NCBI GenBank assembly: GCA_016201065.1
Contig: JACQDL010000031.1
Coordinates: 62,001-126,000, forward strand
Length of the DNA stretch: 64,000 nt
Direction: 5' to 3'
Source of the DNA: Actinomycetota bacterium
Lineage (GTDB): Bacteria; Actinomycetota; Actinomycetes; Mycobacteriales; JACQDL01
Below, piece after piece: positions 47,554-57,525 of this stretch (position 1 is the first letter of the stretch; every line of letters begins with the position of its first letter). A program made the translations under genes and the position numbers. Under the pieces are notes generated by a model, which worked only from the letters and a program-made list of their open reading frames with translations, made no database searches and was not told the origin of the DNA.

Positions 47554-47681
47554 AGTGCCCTCGATCTTGCCTCAACACCGAGGATCTCCGCACGGCCGGG
47601 CGCTCGGCCGGCAGGATCGCTGGCTGCCACCCGCGTGCCGAGGCAGGCCGCCCCGGACCGCCGGCCGCTAGCCTCGGCACC

Positions 47682-49019
47682 GTGCCAGATCGCTGGATCA
47701 TGCGCGCCGTGCTCGCCCGCCCCGACTTCCGCCGGTTGCTGGCCACCCGGCTGGCCGCGCAGTGCGCGGACGGCGTGTTCCAGGCCAGCCTGGCCGGGGT
47801 GGTGCTCTTCAACCCGCAGCGGCAGGCCGACCCGGCGAGCGTCGCCGCTGGGTTTGCGGTGCTGCTGCTGCCGTATTCCGTCGTCGGGCCGTTCGCCGGC
47901 GTGCTGCTGGATCGCTGGATCCGCCGGCGCGTGCTGACCTGGGCGAACGTGTTGCGGTGCGGGCTGGTCGGCCTCGTCGCGGCGCTGACGGTGGCCGGGG
48001 TGTCCGGTCCTGCCTTCTTCGGCAGCGCGCTCGCGGTGATCAGCGTGAACCGGTTCTTCCTGGCCGCGCTGGGGGCCGCCCTGCCGCACGTCGCCAACCC
48101 GACCCAGCTCGTCACCGCGAACGCCACCGCCACCACGGGCGGCAGTGTCGCCACCGCGTTGGGCGCGGTCATTGCGCTCGGTCTGCTCGCCACCACCGGC
48201 CCGACCGACACCGGCTACGGGATGGTGGCGCTGTCCGCGACGGTCGGCTACGCGGCCTCGGCGCTGGCGGCCCGCGGGTTCCGTCTCGACCAGCTCGGAC
48301 CGGACGAGACCGAGCGGGCCCGTCGCGAGACCCCGGCCGAGGTGATCCGGGGCCTGCTCGCCGGCCTGCGTCACGTCCACCACCGACGTCGGGTCGGCCA
48401 CGCGCTGGCCGCGATCGGCGGGCTCCGGTTCTGGTACGGCATGACGTTCGTGTCCGCCATGTTGCTGTACCGCAACTACTTCCACGACGACGGCTTCTTT
48501 CGGGCCGGGCCGGCCGGGCTCGGCCAGGCCGTGCTCGCCACGGCGCTCGGTAGCCTGCTGGCGGCGGTCGCGACGCCGCCAGCAGTCCGGCGGATCGGGT
48601 CGGAGCGCTGGATCACCGCCACCCTCGGCACGGCCGCGGTCACGGAGATCGCGTTGGGTTCGCTCTACACCGCCCGGACGCTGCTTCCGGCCGCGCTGCT
48701 GCTCGGCTTCGTCGCGCAGGGCACGAAGATCTGCGTCGACACGATCGTGCAGGAAACCGTCGACGACGCGTTCCGCGGCCGAGTCTTCTCGCTGTACGAC
48801 ACCCTGTTCAACGCGATGTTCGTGGCAGCCGCGGTGGTCAGCGCGGTCACATTGCCGACATCGGGGAAGTCCTACCCGATGCTGTACCTCTCGGCTGGCG
48901 GTTACGCCGTCACCGCGCTGGCCTACCGGGTCGGTGCCCGGTACCGAGGCGCGGCCCCCGTCGACTCGACGTCCGTCACGTCGACGGGCCGTCCTCCTCC
49001 ACCGGCCCGGACACCGTGA
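47682..49019 (+). CDS. MFS transporter
   Basis: A 445-residue membrane protein with 12 hydrophobic segments and MFS-like features (FAGVLLDRWIRRRVLTWANV after helix 2). It resembles the actinobacterial efflux-type MFS protein next to pcnA. TAGCCT ends 7 nt before GTG 47682, suggesting a leaderless transcript. The 3' end overlaps pcnA on the opposite strand by 44 bp. Confidence 0.88.
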   Translation: MPDRWIMRAVLARPDFRRLLATRLAAQCADGVFQASLAGVVLFNPQRQADPASVAAGFAVLLLPYSVVGPFAGVLLDRWIRRRVLTWANVLRCGLVGLVAALTVAGVSGPAFFGSALAVISVNRFFLAALGAALPHVANPTQLVTANATATTGGSVATALGAVIALGLLATTGPTDTGYGMVALSATVGYAASALAARGFRLDQLGPDETERARRETPAEVIRGLLAGLRHVHHRRRVGHALAAIGGLRFWYGMTFVSAMLLYRNYFHDDGFFRAGPAGLGQAVLATALGSLLAAVATPPAVRRIGSERWITATLGTAAVTEIALGSLYTARTLLPAALLLGFVAQGTKICVDTIVQETVDDAFRGRVFSLYDTLFNAMFVAAAVVSAVTLPTSGKSYPMLYLSAGGYAVTALAYRVGARYRGAAPVDSTSVTSTGRPPPPARTP

Positions 49020-50493
49020 TGCCCCTGTCCCGGGCCCAGGAGCGGAGCTCGGCAACCACCTCGTCCCGTGGCAACGGGCCGCGCTCCATCCGAATCGCCA
49101 GGAGATGCCGGTATGCCTGCCCCACCAGCGGGCCTGGCGGCAGCCCGGTCAACGCCATGATCTCGTTGCCGTCGAGGTCCGGCCGGATCCGATCCAGCTC
49201 CTCCTTCTCGGCGAGCTGGTCGATCCGCTCCTCCAGGCGGTCGTAGGAACGGGCCAACGTGGCCGCCCGCCGTTTGTCCCGGGTCGTGCAGTCGGACCGC
49301 ACCAGCAGGTGCAACCGGCCGAGCAGCGACCCCGCGTCGGTGACGTAGCGACGCACGGCGGAGTCGGTCCACTCGCCTCGCCCGTACCCGTGGAAACGCA
49401 GGTGCAGGAACACCAGCTGCGCGACGTCGGAGACGAAGTCCTTGGGGAATCCCAGCGCGCGCAGGCGGCGCCGGACGAGCTTGGCCCCGACGACCTCGTG
49501 ATGATGGAACGACACCCGCCCCCCGGGCTCGTTGCGCCGGGTCGCCGGCTTGCCGATGTCGTGCAGCAGCGCGGCCATCCGTAGGACCAGGTCCGGCTCG
49601 CCGTCCGGCTCGGCGGCGATCGCCTGCTCCAGCACGGTGAGGGTGTGCGCATAGACATCCTTGTGCTGGTGATGCTCGTCGATCTCCATCCGCAGCGCCG
49701 GAAGCTCCGGCAGCAGCTGGCTGGCGAGACCAGTGCCTACGAACAACTCCAGCGCCTGCCGGGGGTAGCCGCCGAGCAGCACCTTGGACAGCTCCACCTG
49801 GACCCGCTCGACGGCGATCCGGGTGATCTCAGCGGCCATCGCGGTCATGGCGGCGACCATCGCGGCATCGGGAGTCAGCCCGAGCTGGGCGACGAACCGG
49901 CATGCCCGCAGCATCCGCAGCGGATCGTCGGCGAAGGACTCCTCTGCTGCGGCCGGTGTCCGCAGCCGCCCCTCGGCGAGGTCCCGAAGACCGCCGTACG
50001 GGTCGCGAAACTCATGCCCCGGCACCGACAGCGCCATCGCGTTGACCGCGAAGTCGCGCCGGCCGAGATCGGCCTCGAGCGACTCGCCGTACTCCACCTC
50101 CGGATGCCGGGTCAGTCGGTCGTACCGGTCCGCACGGTAGGTCGTGATCTCCAGCCGTCGGCCCGCCTTCTGGACACCGACCGTGCCGAACCTGATCCCG
50201 GTGGTCCAGGTCGCCTCGGCCCATCCACCGACCAGCTCGAGCACCCGTTCCGGCCGCGCGTCGGTGGCGAAGTCGAAATCGCCGGCGGGGTCCGGTCCGG
50301 AACGGCGCGTCGTCGCCGGGAACCCGGGACGACCGGCGGCGGGCAGCCTGGCCAGCAGGGCATCCCGCACCGAACCCCCGACAAGGTGCAGTTCGTGTCC
50401 GGCCGCGGCGAACCTTCGCCCGAGGTCGTCGGCGACTGCGGGCACCGTGACCAGCTTCGCGGCCAGGGCGTTCGGAGTGTCGGGCAGGGGCAC
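48976..50493 (-). CDS. pcnA: CCA tRNA nucleotidyltransferase / poly(A) polymerase family
   Basis: A 505-residue protein. The nucleotidyltransferase head has LVGGSVRDALL and GDFDFATDARPE (metal-binding Asp residues), then RRDFAVNAMALSVPG and DDPLRMLRACRFVAQ. The HD domain follows (MAALLHDIGKPATR, HHHEVVG), as in bacterial CCA-adding enzymes with an HD domain. It matures or repairs tRNA 3' ends, consistent with the tRNA genes here that lack encoded CCA. GTG 50493 is the likely start, with TAGGCT 8 nt upstream. Confidence 0.93.
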   Translation of the reverse strand: MPLPDTPNALAAKLVTVPAVADDLGRRFAAAGHELHLVGGSVRDALLARLPAAGRPGFPATTRRSGPDPAGDFDFATDARPERVLELVGGWAEATWTTGIRFGTVGVQKAGRRLEITTYRADRYDRLTRHPEVEYGESLEADLGRRDFAVNAMALSVPGHEFRDPYGGLRDLAEGRLRTPAAAEESFADDPLRMLRACRFVAQLGLTPDAAMVAAMTAMAAEITRIAVERVQVELSKVLLGGYPRQALELFVGTGLASQLLPELPALRMEIDEHHQHKDVYAHTLTVLEQAIAAEPDGEPDLVLRMAALLHDIGKPATRRNEPGGRVSFHHHEVVGAKLVRRRLRALGFPKDFVSDVAQLVFLHLRFHGYGRGEWTDSAVRRYVTDAGSLLGRLHLLVRSDCTTRDKRRAATLARSYDRLEERIDQLAEKEELDRIRPDLDGNEIMALTGLPPGPLVGQAYRHLLAIRMERGPLPRDEVVAELRSWARDRGITVSGPVEEDGPST

Positions 50494-50538
50494 GGCTGGC
50501 CAGCCTAATCCTGGACGTCCGAGCACTACCATCGGGTC

Positions 50539-51003
50539 ATGCCCAGATCCTCCTCGGCCCGGCCGAGACTGCCGAGGGTCAACGAGACCTCGGCGGGAGG
50601 CATCGTCGTCGACCACTCCGGAGACCGCCCGCTGGTCGCCGTGATCGGTCGCCGCGGCCGGCAGGCGCGGATGGCGTGGTCCCTCCCGAAGGGACATCTG
50701 GAGCCCGGTGAGACGCCCGAGGACGCCGCCGTGCGAGAGGTCGCCGAGGAGACCGGCATCACCGGGCAGATCGTGGACAGCCTCGGCGAGATCAGCTACT
50801 GGTTCGTTGCCAATGGCCGTCGGGTGCACAAGACCGTGCACCATTACCTGATGATCGCGCAGCATGGCGAGCTCTCCGACGACGACATCGAGGTCGAGGC
50901 GGTGGCCTGGGTCCCGCTCGACGAGCTGCCGGGGCGCCTGGCGTACGCCGACGAACGGGCGCTGGCCGCCCGGGCCCGCACGCTTCTCGCGGACCGGGTG
51001 TGA
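50539..51003 (+). CDS. NUDIX hydrolase
   Basis: A 154-residue protein with the complete NUDIX box, starting [20 protein letters not shown] (general pattern G-x5-E-x7-REUXEEXGU). It hydrolyses nucleoside diphosphate derivatives; the related Mycobacterium protein next to mviN has this place. TACCAT ends 6 nt before ATG 50539 with no ribosome site. It is divergent from pcnA and its stop overlaps the next start. Confidence 0.93.
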   Translation: MPRSSSARPRLPRVNETSAGGIVVDHSGDRPLVAVIGRRGRQARMAWSLPKGHLEPGETPEDAAVREVAEETGITGQIVDSLGEISYWFVANGRRVHKTVHHYLMIAQHGELSDDDIEVEAVAWVPLDELPGRLAYADERALAARARTLLADRV

Positions 51004-53198
51004 GTCCGTCCCGCTGGCGGCGTCCGGCGCCTCGGCCCACCGGCGCATCCTTCCTCGCACCGACCGGACTCGCAGCGGCCGGACTCGTAGCGGCCGGACT
51101 CGTGCTGGCTCCCGCCACCGCGGTCGCCTCGCCGGTCGCCTCGCCGGTTGTCGCCGTGTCCGCACCGGCCGAGCTGATGCAGGTCACCATCGACCAGCTC
51201 GAACCCCGCTCGATCCGGCCGGGCGACACCATCACCGTGGTCGCGTCGCTGGCCAACCTCGACACCACGCCCGTCGAGGAGCTGACCGTCCAGCTCCGCA
51301 GCGGCCGCCGCCTCGTCACCCGCACCGACCTCGCCAACGCCGACACGAGCCCCCCACCGGTCGGACACGGCGCTGGAGCGCGGACCCCGGTGCCACGACT
51401 GGTCGGTCGGCATTCGACCCGGGTCACCTACCGCACCACCGCCGCCGCGCTGGGCCTGACCCAGATCGGTGTCTATCCGGTGGAACTCACGGTGGAAGGT
51501 CGGCGCGGGGCACGCACCACGCCGACGACGACCATGGGAGCGGTCCGCACCTTCCTGCCGTACTTCCCCGACGGGGTGTCGCGGCCCACCCGGATCGCCT
51601 GGCTCATCCCGCTCGTCGACCGACCGCACCGGCTGACCGACGGTGAGGACCGGACATTCCTCGATGACACGCTCGCCACGGCGCTTGCGCCACGGGGCCG
51701 ACTGGCCGACCTGCTGCTCACGATGCAGCACGCCGACGCCGCGAGCGTGCCGTTCACCGTCGCCGTAGACCCAGACCTGGTCGACTCGGTCGAGGCGATG
51801 TCCCACGGCTACACGGTCCTCACGGCGCACGGCAGAGTGCCCGGCACCGGAGGTGACGCGGCGGCCGCCTGGCTGCGGGGCCTCCGGACACTGGTCGGCC
51901 GGCACGTCGTAGTCGCGCTGCCGTTCGCGGACATGGACACCGTCGCGCTGGCCCGGGCCGGCCTCAGCCAGCTCGCGGAGACCGATCAAACGGCGATCGA
52001 CAAGCTCAACACCCAGCTCGGCGCGCTGGTCAACACGAGGATCTACTGGCCGCCGGACGGTGCCGTGACCGAAGATGCGCTGGACTCGGTGGTCCGGCAG
52101 GGCGCGCAGGCGATCGTGCTGAGCTCGGCGAGCCTGCCCGGCCGTGCCACTGGCGGGCTCACCCGCAGCGCCGCCTCACCCCTGCCGTCCGGTGGTGGCA
52201 GCGCGGTCGCGCTGGTCACCGACGCGAGCCTGGACGGCCTGATCGGAGCGGCGGGCAGAGCGCCCAACGGGCCGCGGCTGGCCGAGCAGCGCTACCTCGC
52301 CGAGCTGGCGATGATCACCGCCGAGTCGCCGTCGGTGTCCAGGACGCTACTCCTCGCGCCGGACCGCCGGTGGAATCCGGATCCTCGCTCGGCCGCTCCG
52401 ATGCTGACCGTCGCCCGCACGGTTCCCTGGCTCGCCGCGGGCACCGTCGCCGAGCTGACCAACACGTCAGATCTCGTCGACCGGGGACGGTTGGTGTACC
52501 CACCGCATGTCACCGAGCTGCGCGGCAGCTACCTGCAGTCCCTCCGCAACGTCCAGGGACTGATCGCGGACTTCCGCACCTCGCTGGACAATGCCGGAGC
52601 GCAACTGCTGGTGGCACCGCTCAATCACGCCATCCTGCGTGCCGCGTCGTCGGCCTGGCGGGCCGACCCGGTCGCTGGCGACGCCTTCCTCACGAGAGTC
52701 GGGGCACGGATCGTCAGCCTCCGCAGCAAGGTCTACATCGTCGCTCCAGCCAATGGCCGGTACACCCTGGGTGGCCAGGACAGCGTGCTTCCCCTGACGA
52801 TGGTCAACGAGCTCGAGGTCCCGGTGACGGTGCGGGTGCGGCTGTCCACCCGCGGCACGGTTGGGCTCACCGCCCACGACCTCGGTCCTCAGCTGCTCGA
52901 ACCGGCCACCGGCGGAGCCAAACGCACGCTGCTGCGGATACCGGTGACCCTGACCCAGGCGGGCCGGTTCCAGGTCAGTGCCGAGGTGCTCACTCCCGGC
53001 GGCTGGCGGCCACTGAACAACAAGCCGGTCGTCCTGCAGGTGCAGAGCACGGCGTACGGCGCCGTCGCCCTGGGGATCACCGGGGCTGCCTTGGGTCTGA
53101 TGCTGTTGTTGGTCGCCCGCAGGGTGTACCGGCGAGTGCGCTCCGGGCCCGAGTTCGAGGTGCACCCGGCGGGCAGCCCCGCGGAGCGTGGCCGGTGA
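51000..53198 (+). CDS. DUF6049 secreted, membrane-anchored protein
   Basis: A 732-residue protein with an N-terminal signal segment ([20 protein letters not shown]), a long extracytoplasmic region and a C-terminal helix ([20 protein letters not shown]) with a short basic tail. It corresponds in place and architecture to the DUF6049 protein that precedes murJ in most actinobacteria. The function is unknown but it is probably linked to cell-wall assembly. The start overlaps the NUDIX stop and its end overlaps murJ. Confidence 0.85.
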   Translation: MSPSRWRRPAPRPTGASFLAPTGLAAAGLVAAGLVLAPATAVASPVASPVVAVSAPAELMQVTIDQLEPRSIRPGDTITVVASLANLDTTPVEELTVQLRSGRRLVTRTDLANADTSPPPVGHGAGARTPVPRLVGRHSTRVTYRTTAAALGLTQIGVYPVELTVEGRRGARTTPTTTMGAVRTFLPYFPDGVSRPTRIAWLIPLVDRPHRLTDGEDRTFLDDTLATALAPRGRLADLLLTMQHADAASVPFTVAVDPDLVDSVEAMSHGYTVLTAHGRVPGTGGDAAAAWLRGLRTLVGRHVVVALPFADMDTVALARAGLSQLAETDQTAIDKLNTQLGALVNTRIYWPPDGAVTEDALDSVVRQGAQAIVLSSASLPGRATGGLTRSAASPLPSGGGSAVALVTDASLDGLIGAAGRAPNGPRLAEQRYLAELAMITAESPSVSRTLLLAPDRRWNPDPRSAAPMLTVARTVPWLAAGTVAELTNTSDLVDRGRLVYPPHVTELRGSYLQSLRNVQGLIADFRTSLDNAGAQLLVAPLNHAILRAASSAWRADPVAGDAFLTRVGARIVSLRSKVYIVAPANGRYTLGGQDSVLPLTMVNELEVPVTVRVRLSTRGTVGLTAHDLGPQLLEPATGGAKRTLLRIPVTLTQAGRFQVSAEVLTPGGWRPLNNKPVVLQVQSTAYGAVALGITGAALGLMLLLVARRVYRRVRSGPEFEVHPAGSPAERGR

Positions 53199-55306
53199 CG
53201 ACTCCACCCCGAGGGCCGCGCCCGCCCGGCGGGGACGATCCCGGGGACGAGGAGCGCGCGCGCCGTCGGCGGACGCCGCCACCACCACCGCTACCACCAC
53301 TGCCACCGCCGTACCCGCCTCGACGGACCCCGCCGCAGGGGCAGCAGCCACCACCACGGCGGTACCAACCACCGCGGCAGCAACCGCCACCTGGCTGGCC
53401 GGCGTACCCGCCCCCGCCCCCGCCCCCACGCCAGCAGCCGCCCAGGCAGCCGCCACCCTGGCGCACCGAGGGACCACCGCCGGGCGCCCGCCGATCTGGT
53501 CCGGGACCCACCCCACCACCCGGTCCACCACGCCGGGTGCCATCACGCGGTCCGGTCTGGCCCGGTCCGCCACCCACCACACCGGTCGGCCCACGACCGG
53601 GCCATCACCACGGGCCAGAGCCTGACTGGACCGACGCGACGGTGGCCTACCGAGGACTAGTCGCGCCGATCGGTGAGGTTCCTCGATCCAGTTCGGCCGA
53701 CGCGCGGAACCTGGTCAGGTCGAGCCGGACGATGGCGATCGCCTCACTGATCAGCCGGCTCACGGGCTTTGTCCGGACCGCGATGATCGCCGCCGCGATC
53801 GGCGCGGCCGGTCGGGTGGCCGACGCCTACAACACGGCCAACACGCTGCCGAACATCGTCTACGAGCTGTTGCTCGGCGGCGTGCTCACCTCGGTGATCG
53901 TGCCGCTGCTGGTGCATGCCCAGGAGCGCGACGGAGACGGCGGTCAGGCCTACGCCCAACGGCTGTTGTCGTTGATGACGACGGTACTGATCGCCGCGAC
54001 CGCGCTGGCGGTGCTCGGTGCGCCGGTACTCACCTGGCTCTACGACATCCGCGGCGACACCGGGCAGGTCGCCCTGGCGAACACCTGGGCCAGGCTGCTG
54101 CTGCCCGAGATCGTCTTCTACGGGATCGGGGCGATGCTGGGTGCGGTGCTCACCGCACGGGGCGTGTTCGCCCCGCCCGCATGGGCGCCCGTACTCAACA
54201 ACATCGTCGTGATCGGCACCGCGGTGGTCTTCATCCTGCTGCCCGGGCCGGCCGCCCTCACGACCCAGACAATCACCCACGACCAGGTCTACACCCTCGG
54301 CATCGGTACCACCGCCGGGATCGTGGTGCAGGCGCTGGTGCTGCTCCCGGCGCTGCGCAGGGCCCGGTTCCGGTGGCGCTGGCGGTGGGACTGGAAGGGC
54401 ACCGGTCTCGGTGAGGCGGGCCGGCTCGGTGGCTGGGTCATGGGATATGTGTTGGTCAGCCAGGTCGGCTATGCCCTGATCACCGCGGTGGCCAACCACG
54501 CGGGCCGGGAGGCGGGCGTCGGGTCGAACGTCTACGCGTTGGCGAGCCTGCTGTTCCAGATGCCCTACGGGGTGCTCGGCGTCGCGCTCCTCACCGCGCT
54601 GATGCCTCGACTGTCCCGTTCGGCGGCCCGGCGGGACCTGCGGTCGCTCGTCGCCGACCTGTCGCTGGGCACCCGGCTCACGGTCGTGGCGCTGGTCCCG
54701 GTGTCCGGGCTGATGTACATGCTCGCCTTCCCGCTGGCCCGGGTGTTCTTCGCGCACGGCGCGACGTCCGTGTCAGACGCCGCGGAGGTCGGCAAGGCGC
54801 TCGCCGCCTCGATGATCGGCCTGGTGCCGTTCGCGGTGACGATGCTCCAGATCCGGGTGTTCTACGCGGTGAAGGACGCCAAGACCCCCACGATCGTCAA
54901 CATCGCGATGCTGGCGGCGAAGCTGCCGCTGGCGCTGGCGTTCGCGGTCGCCGCCCCGGCCCGGGACGTCGTCGCGCTGCTGGCCCTGGCCAACGGCCTG
55001 TCGTTCGTCGTCGGCGGTTTCCTCGGTACCGGCCTGCTGCGCCGGCAGTTCGGTCCGCTCGGCCTCGCCGCACAATTCAGGGTCCTGGTCCGGATCACCG
55101 TGGCGACGCTGTTCGGCATGTTCGTGGCCGGGCTTGTGCACGCCGCCGTGACCAACGCGCTGGGGCTCGGCCAGCTCGGCTCGTTCGCCTCGATCGCGCT
55201 CGGTGCCGGGCTCGGCGGGGCGACCATCGTCGCCGTCGCCAAGGCGATGCACATCCGCGAGCTCGACGAATTCCTCGGGACGGTCCGGGGCCGGCTGGCG
55301 AAGTAG
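53195..55306 (+). CDS. murJ: Lipid II flippase MurJ with proline-rich N-terminal extension
   Basis: A 703-residue protein. The first 150 residues are Pro/Gln/Arg-rich and disordered, including PPPPPPPR runs. The rest is a MOP/MviN fold of about 14 helices, with NLVRSSRTMAIASLISRLTGFVRT, YELLLGGVLTSVIVPLL, SLLFQMPYGVLGVALLTALMPRLS and IRVFYAVKDAKTPT. It flips lipid II for peptidoglycan assembly. GTG 53195 is inside the upstream stop. The disordered arm may bind cytoplasmic partners such as FhaA-like proteins. The gene lacks the fused pseudokinase of mycobacterial MviN, which here is a separate gene. Confidence 0.93.
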   Translation: MTTPPRGPRPPGGDDPGDEERARRRRTPPPPPLPPLPPPYPPRRTPPQGQQPPPRRYQPPRQQPPPGWPAYPPPPPPPRQQPPRQPPPWRTEGPPPGARRSGPGPTPPPGPPRRVPSRGPVWPGPPPTTPVGPRPGHHHGPEPDWTDATVAYRGLVAPIGEVPRSSSADARNLVRSSRTMAIASLISRLTGFVRTAMIAAAIGAAGRVADAYNTANTLPNIVYELLLGGVLTSVIVPLLVHAQERDGDGGQAYAQRLLSLMTTVLIAATALAVLGAPVLTWLYDIRGDTGQVALANTWARLLLPEIVFYGIGAMLGAVLTARGVFAPPAWAPVLNNIVVIGTAVVFILLPGPAALTTQTITHDQVYTLGIGTTAGIVVQALVLLPALRRARFRWRWRWDWKGTGLGEAGRLGGWVMGYVLVSQVGYALITAVANHAGREAGVGSNVYALASLLFQMPYGVLGVALLTALMPRLSRSAARRDLRSLVADLSLGTRLTVVALVPVSGLMYMLAFPLARVFFAHGATSVSDAAEVGKALAASMIGLVPFAVTMLQIRVFYAVKDAKTPTIVNIAMLAAKLPLALAFAVAAPARDVVALLALANGLSFVVGGFLGTGLLRRQFGPLGLAAQFRVLVRITVATLFGMFVAGLVHAAVTNALGLGQLGSFASIALGAGLGGATIVAVAKAMHIRELDEFLGTVRGRLAK

Positions 55307-55432
55307 TCAGTCAAGTGGGACCGTTGCCGACACAGACGGAGTAGGGGGGCGGAGCAAACGAATACGGCCGGTCGGGCGTCATCAGGAGGAAGTGGTGTCC
55401 GCTCTGATGGTAGGGACCGGGGAGATGAGGTT

Positions 55433-56830
55433 GTGAGCGTGGATACCGCACCACCTGCCGAGGTGAGCATGGTGGGCGCGCGCTACCAGTTGCTGGAGCG
55501 CTTGGCGCCTGCGAGCGCGGTCGTCCTCGGGGTCTGGCGCGGCCAGGACACGGTGCTGAACCGGCCGGTGACGATCACTGTCGCCGAACCGGGCGGCGGC
55601 GCAGCGGCTGCGCTGCTCGGCCACGCCCACGCGCTGAGCCTCATCGAGCATCCCTCGCTGCCGCGCGTCTTCGATGCCGCCGACGAGGGCCGGCGGGCGT
55701 GGGTCGTCACCGAGTGGGTCGATGGCGGCACGCTCGGGTCGATGCTCGTCGATGGACCGTTCGACCCGCGGGCCACCGCGGCGGCGGTCGCCCGGCTGGC
55801 CGAGGGCGTGGCGCTCGCGCATCGCGCCGGCCTGACCGTCGGGCTGCTCGACCCGGACCATGTGGCGATCACACCCCGCGGCTCCGTGACGGTCACCAGG
55901 TTGGCCGTCGGGTCCCAGCCTCGGCTGGAGGACGTGCGGCTGCTCGGTGCGTTGATCTACGTCATGCTCACCGGTCACTGGCCGGCGGTCCACCAGCAGG
56001 ATCCGGCCTCCCCCGGATGGATTCCGCACCCCCGCCAGGTCCGAGCCGGTGTGCCGACGGAGCTCTCCGAGATCGCGATGCGGGCACTGGAGGCCGGTCA
56101 ACCGAGCGGGTTGGCCAGCGCCGCCGACGTCGCCGAGGCCCTCAACCGGTGGCATCACGACGCCGAACCGGAACCGATGGCCGGTCTCCTGCCCGTCGAG
56201 GAGCGGTACCCCGACTCCGGTCGCGGCCGGCGCCGGCGGCTCGCGCCGATCGCCGCCTTCGTGGCGGGCTTCTGCGCGATCGGGCTGACGGCACTGCTGG
56301 TCAACGCGATGCTCGGCGGCAAACCGGACACGCCGCCGAAGTCCACCGCCCACTCCGACACTCCCACCACGACGGCCGCGCCGTCACTCACCCCTCTCTC
56401 CGTCAGGTCGGTCGCGATGTACGACCCACTCGGTGACGGGCAGGAGAACGCGTCGGCCGCTCCGCTGACCATCGACCACAACCCGCAGACCGTGTGGCCA
56501 ACGCTGCAGTACAAGCGCGACGCGCGGTTCGGCAACCTGAAGGCCGGGGTCGGGCTGATCTTCGACCTGGGGCAGCCCACCCAGCTCCGGCAGGTCGATC
56601 TGGTGACCACCGAACCAGGCACCGACATCGAGATCCGCGTCGGCGACGTCCCCGGCGGCCCGGTGGACTCGTACCAGGTGATCGGCCAGCAGAGCGGGTT
56701 GACGGCCCATACGGTGATCACGCTGCGGCCGAACCTCACCGGACGCTATGTCGTGGTGTGGTTCACCAGGCTCGCTCCGGCGGGCAGCCTGTTCCAGGGC
56801 AACCTCGCCGAGGTGGGGTTCCTGACCTGA
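55433..56830 (+). CDS. Membrane pseudokinase with discoidin-like extracellular domain
   Basis: A 465-residue protein. Residues 15-250 have a serine/threonine kinase fold, but the VAIK lysine is gone (VTITVAEP), the HRD catalytic loop is HRAGLTVGLLDPDHVAI, and DFG is replaced by TRLAVG, so it is a pseudokinase. One membrane helix (about 275-295) is followed by a Thr/Pro linker and a domain resembling a carbohydrate-binding discoidin fold. In mycobacteria this same architecture is fused to MurJ and binds FhaA. Here it lies 126 bp downstream of murJ. GTG 55433 follows GGGGAG. Confidence 0.88.
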   Translation: MSVDTAPPAEVSMVGARYQLLERLAPASAVVLGVWRGQDTVLNRPVTITVAEPGGGAAAALLGHAHALSLIEHPSLPRVFDAADEGRRAWVVTEWVDGGTLGSMLVDGPFDPRATAAAVARLAEGVALAHRAGLTVGLLDPDHVAITPRGSVTVTRLAVGSQPRLEDVRLLGALIYVMLTGHWPAVHQQDPASPGWIPHPRQVRAGVPTELSEIAMRALEAGQPSGLASAADVAEALNRWHHDAEPEPMAGLLPVEERYPDSGRGRRRRLAPIAAFVAGFCAIGLTALLVNAMLGGKPDTPPKSTAHSDTPTTTAAPSLTPLSVRSVAMYDPLGDGQENASAAPLTIDHNPQTVWPTLQYKRDARFGNLKAGVGLIFDLGQPTQLRQVDLVTTEPGTDIEIRVGDVPGGPVDSYQVIGQQSGLTAHTVITLRPNLTGRYVVVWFTRLAPAGSLFQGNLAEVGFLT

Positions 56831-56904
56831 TCCGGCCCACGCCGGGGTCGCCGCGCCCGGTCATCTGAGTGCGGGTCAAGCGGGATGGCCGATATCCTCG
56901 GCCG

Positions 56905-57525
56905 ATGACCGGGACGCCCAGGACCGGAGCCGAGCGCAGCGACATTGATCTGCTGCGGGCTCACGTCGCCGGTGACCCATGGGCGTTCGACGCGTTGGTG
57001 CGCCGGCACAAGGACCGGTTGTGGGCGGTGGCGTTGCGCACGGTGCGGGACCCGGAGGAGGCCGCCGACGCGGTACAGGATGCCCTGATCTCGGCGTACC
57101 GGGCCGCGGGGTCGTTCCGCGCCGAGTCGGCGGTCACGACCTGGCTGCACCGGATCGTCGTCAACGCGTGCCTGGACCGAGTTCGCCGGCATGCCTCCCA
57201 CCCCACGGTGGCGCTCCCGGAGACCGGGCCCGGCGAGCCGGCCGAGCGGCGCGACCGGCTGGCCGAGCAGGACGTCGCCATCGTCGTGGCCGAGGCGATG
57301 GCACAGCTGCCCGTCGAACAACGCGCCGCGCTGACGCTCGTCGACATCCAGGGGTTCTCGGTCGCCGAGACCGCCAGCATGCTTGGTGTCGCCGCGGGCA
57401 CCGTCAAGAGTCGATGCGCCCGCGGCCGGGCTCGGCTCGCCGTGCTGCTCGGACCGCTCCGGAACCTGGACGCCCCAGCTCCCGTCGGAACGGCATCCCC
57501 CGCCGCCCGAGAGGAGGCGCCATGA
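56905..57525 (+). CDS. sigM: ECF sigma factor SigM
   Basis: A 206-residue ECF sigma factor. Region 2 is WAFDALVRRHKDRLWAVALR with VRDPEEAADAVQDAL, and region 4 VAEAMAQLPVEQRAALTLVD with VAETASMLGVAAGTVKSR. In actinobacteria it activates envelope and redox genes. TATCCT ends 6 nt before ATG 56905 with no ribosome site. Its stop overlaps the anti-sigma gene by 4 bp. Confidence 0.93.
   Translation: MTGTPRTGAERSDIDLLRAHVAGDPWAFDALVRRHKDRLWAVALRTVRDPEEAADAVQDALISAYRAAGSFRAESAVTTWLHRIVVNACLDRVRRHASHPTVALPETGPGEPAERRDRLAEQDVAIVVAEAMAQLPVEQRAALTLVDIQGFSVAETASMLGVAAGTVKSRCARGRARLAVLLGPLRNLDAPAPVGTASPAAREEAP

Noticed and set aside
52370-53194. Upstream extension of the murJ frame
   Set aside because: It lies in another frame of the DUF6049 gene and has shadow composition. 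The GTG at 53195 fits the GTGA overlap.
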